A stretch of 5,369 bases of DNA from Desulfonatronospira sp. GTDB taxonomy: Bacteria; Desulfobacterota; Desulfovibrionia; Desulfovibrionales; Desulfonatronovibrionaceae. Positions 5,321 to 5,369 of the stretch are shown here, piece by piece. Both the position numbers and the translations under genes were made by a program. Location: NCBI GenBank assembly GCA_003563255.1, contig PWSL01000062.1:1-5369 (forward strand), written 5' to 3'. The notes under the pieces were generated by a model. It was not told where the DNA came from. It saw only the letters and a list, made by a program, of their open reading frames with translations, and did no database searches. The first letter of the stretch is position 1. The number at the start of each line of letters is the position of its first letter.

Positions 5321-5337
5321 CTGGGGACTGTCCCCGC
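5321..5337 (-). repeat. REP-like palindrome, copy 4
   Basis: The plus strand reads CTGGGGACTGTCCCCGC, with the perfect palindrome GGGGAC-T-GTCCCC at 5323-5335. It has the same orientation as the copies at 5170 and 5246 and lies 27 nt after the second GTAACCATTCAGGGGGC box. Confidence 0.75.
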
Positions 5338-5369
5338 TAAGTACTATCTTTGAAGGTTCACACAACTTA

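Larger units (their letters stand above)
5083..5369. other. Non-coding region upstream of der, rich in repeats
   Basis: No plausible gene is seen here on either strand. The stretch holds three box-plus-palindrome units in a row, starting at 5140, 5219 and 5277. It presumably also contains the der promoter, but I find no -35/-10 pair good enough to call. The last bases (5338-5369) show nothing recognisable. Confidence 0.6.

Noticed and set aside
5083..5369. Insertion sequence or transposon upstream of der
   Set aside because: There is no transposase frame, no terminal inverted repeats of IS type and no target-site duplication; only short palindromic repeats are seen.

Overview
The window carries five complete protein genes, all on the minus strand. 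In transcription order they are der (EngA), ilvE, dnaX, ebfC (YbaB family) and recR. Gene content, roughly 50-55% GC by eye, the dnaX-ebfC-recR cluster and protein wording such as DnaX 'LTARYRPQTFAQVAGQ' suggest a Gram-negative sulfate-reducer-like delta-proteobacterium (Desulfobacterota), perhaps Desulfovibrionales. The taxon is an inference; no marker gene is present.

Layout from high to low coordinates: 5074-5369 is the non-coding region upstream of der and is packed with short dispersed repeats. der (3766-5073) follows, then a 155-nt spacer with a further repeat copy and an 18-nt tandem duplication just ahead of ilvE (2687-3610). A spacer of about 195 nt holds an 11-copy heptamer array that touches the ilvE stop codon. 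dnaX (1028-2491), ebfC (711-1013) and recR (73-678) are tightly packed, with gaps of 14 and 32 nt, and look like one transcription unit. The first 72 bases, downstream of recR, hold an 8-bp hairpin and a second, degenerate heptamer array with a different motif.

Functionally, Der is a ribosome-assembly GTPase and IlvE the branched-chain aminotransferase. DnaX is the clamp-loader ATPase of DNA polymerase III. EbfC is a small nucleoid-associated protein, and RecR is the recombination mediator that works with RecF/RecO. dnaX, ebfC and recR form a widely conserved replication/repair group.

No new multi-gene system is present: the genes are housekeeping genes. The points of interest are (1) an in-frame A-AAA-AAG slippery heptamer in dnaX at the tau/gamma boundary, followed by a small hairpin and an early -1-frame stop, which predicts a gamma-like short clamp-loader subunit; and (2) the intergenic DNA, where REP-like GGGGAC-W-GTCCCC palindromes, GTAACCATTCAG and GTATCTGTTYAG boxes bracket der, and two unrelated 7-nt tandem arrays occupy other gaps.
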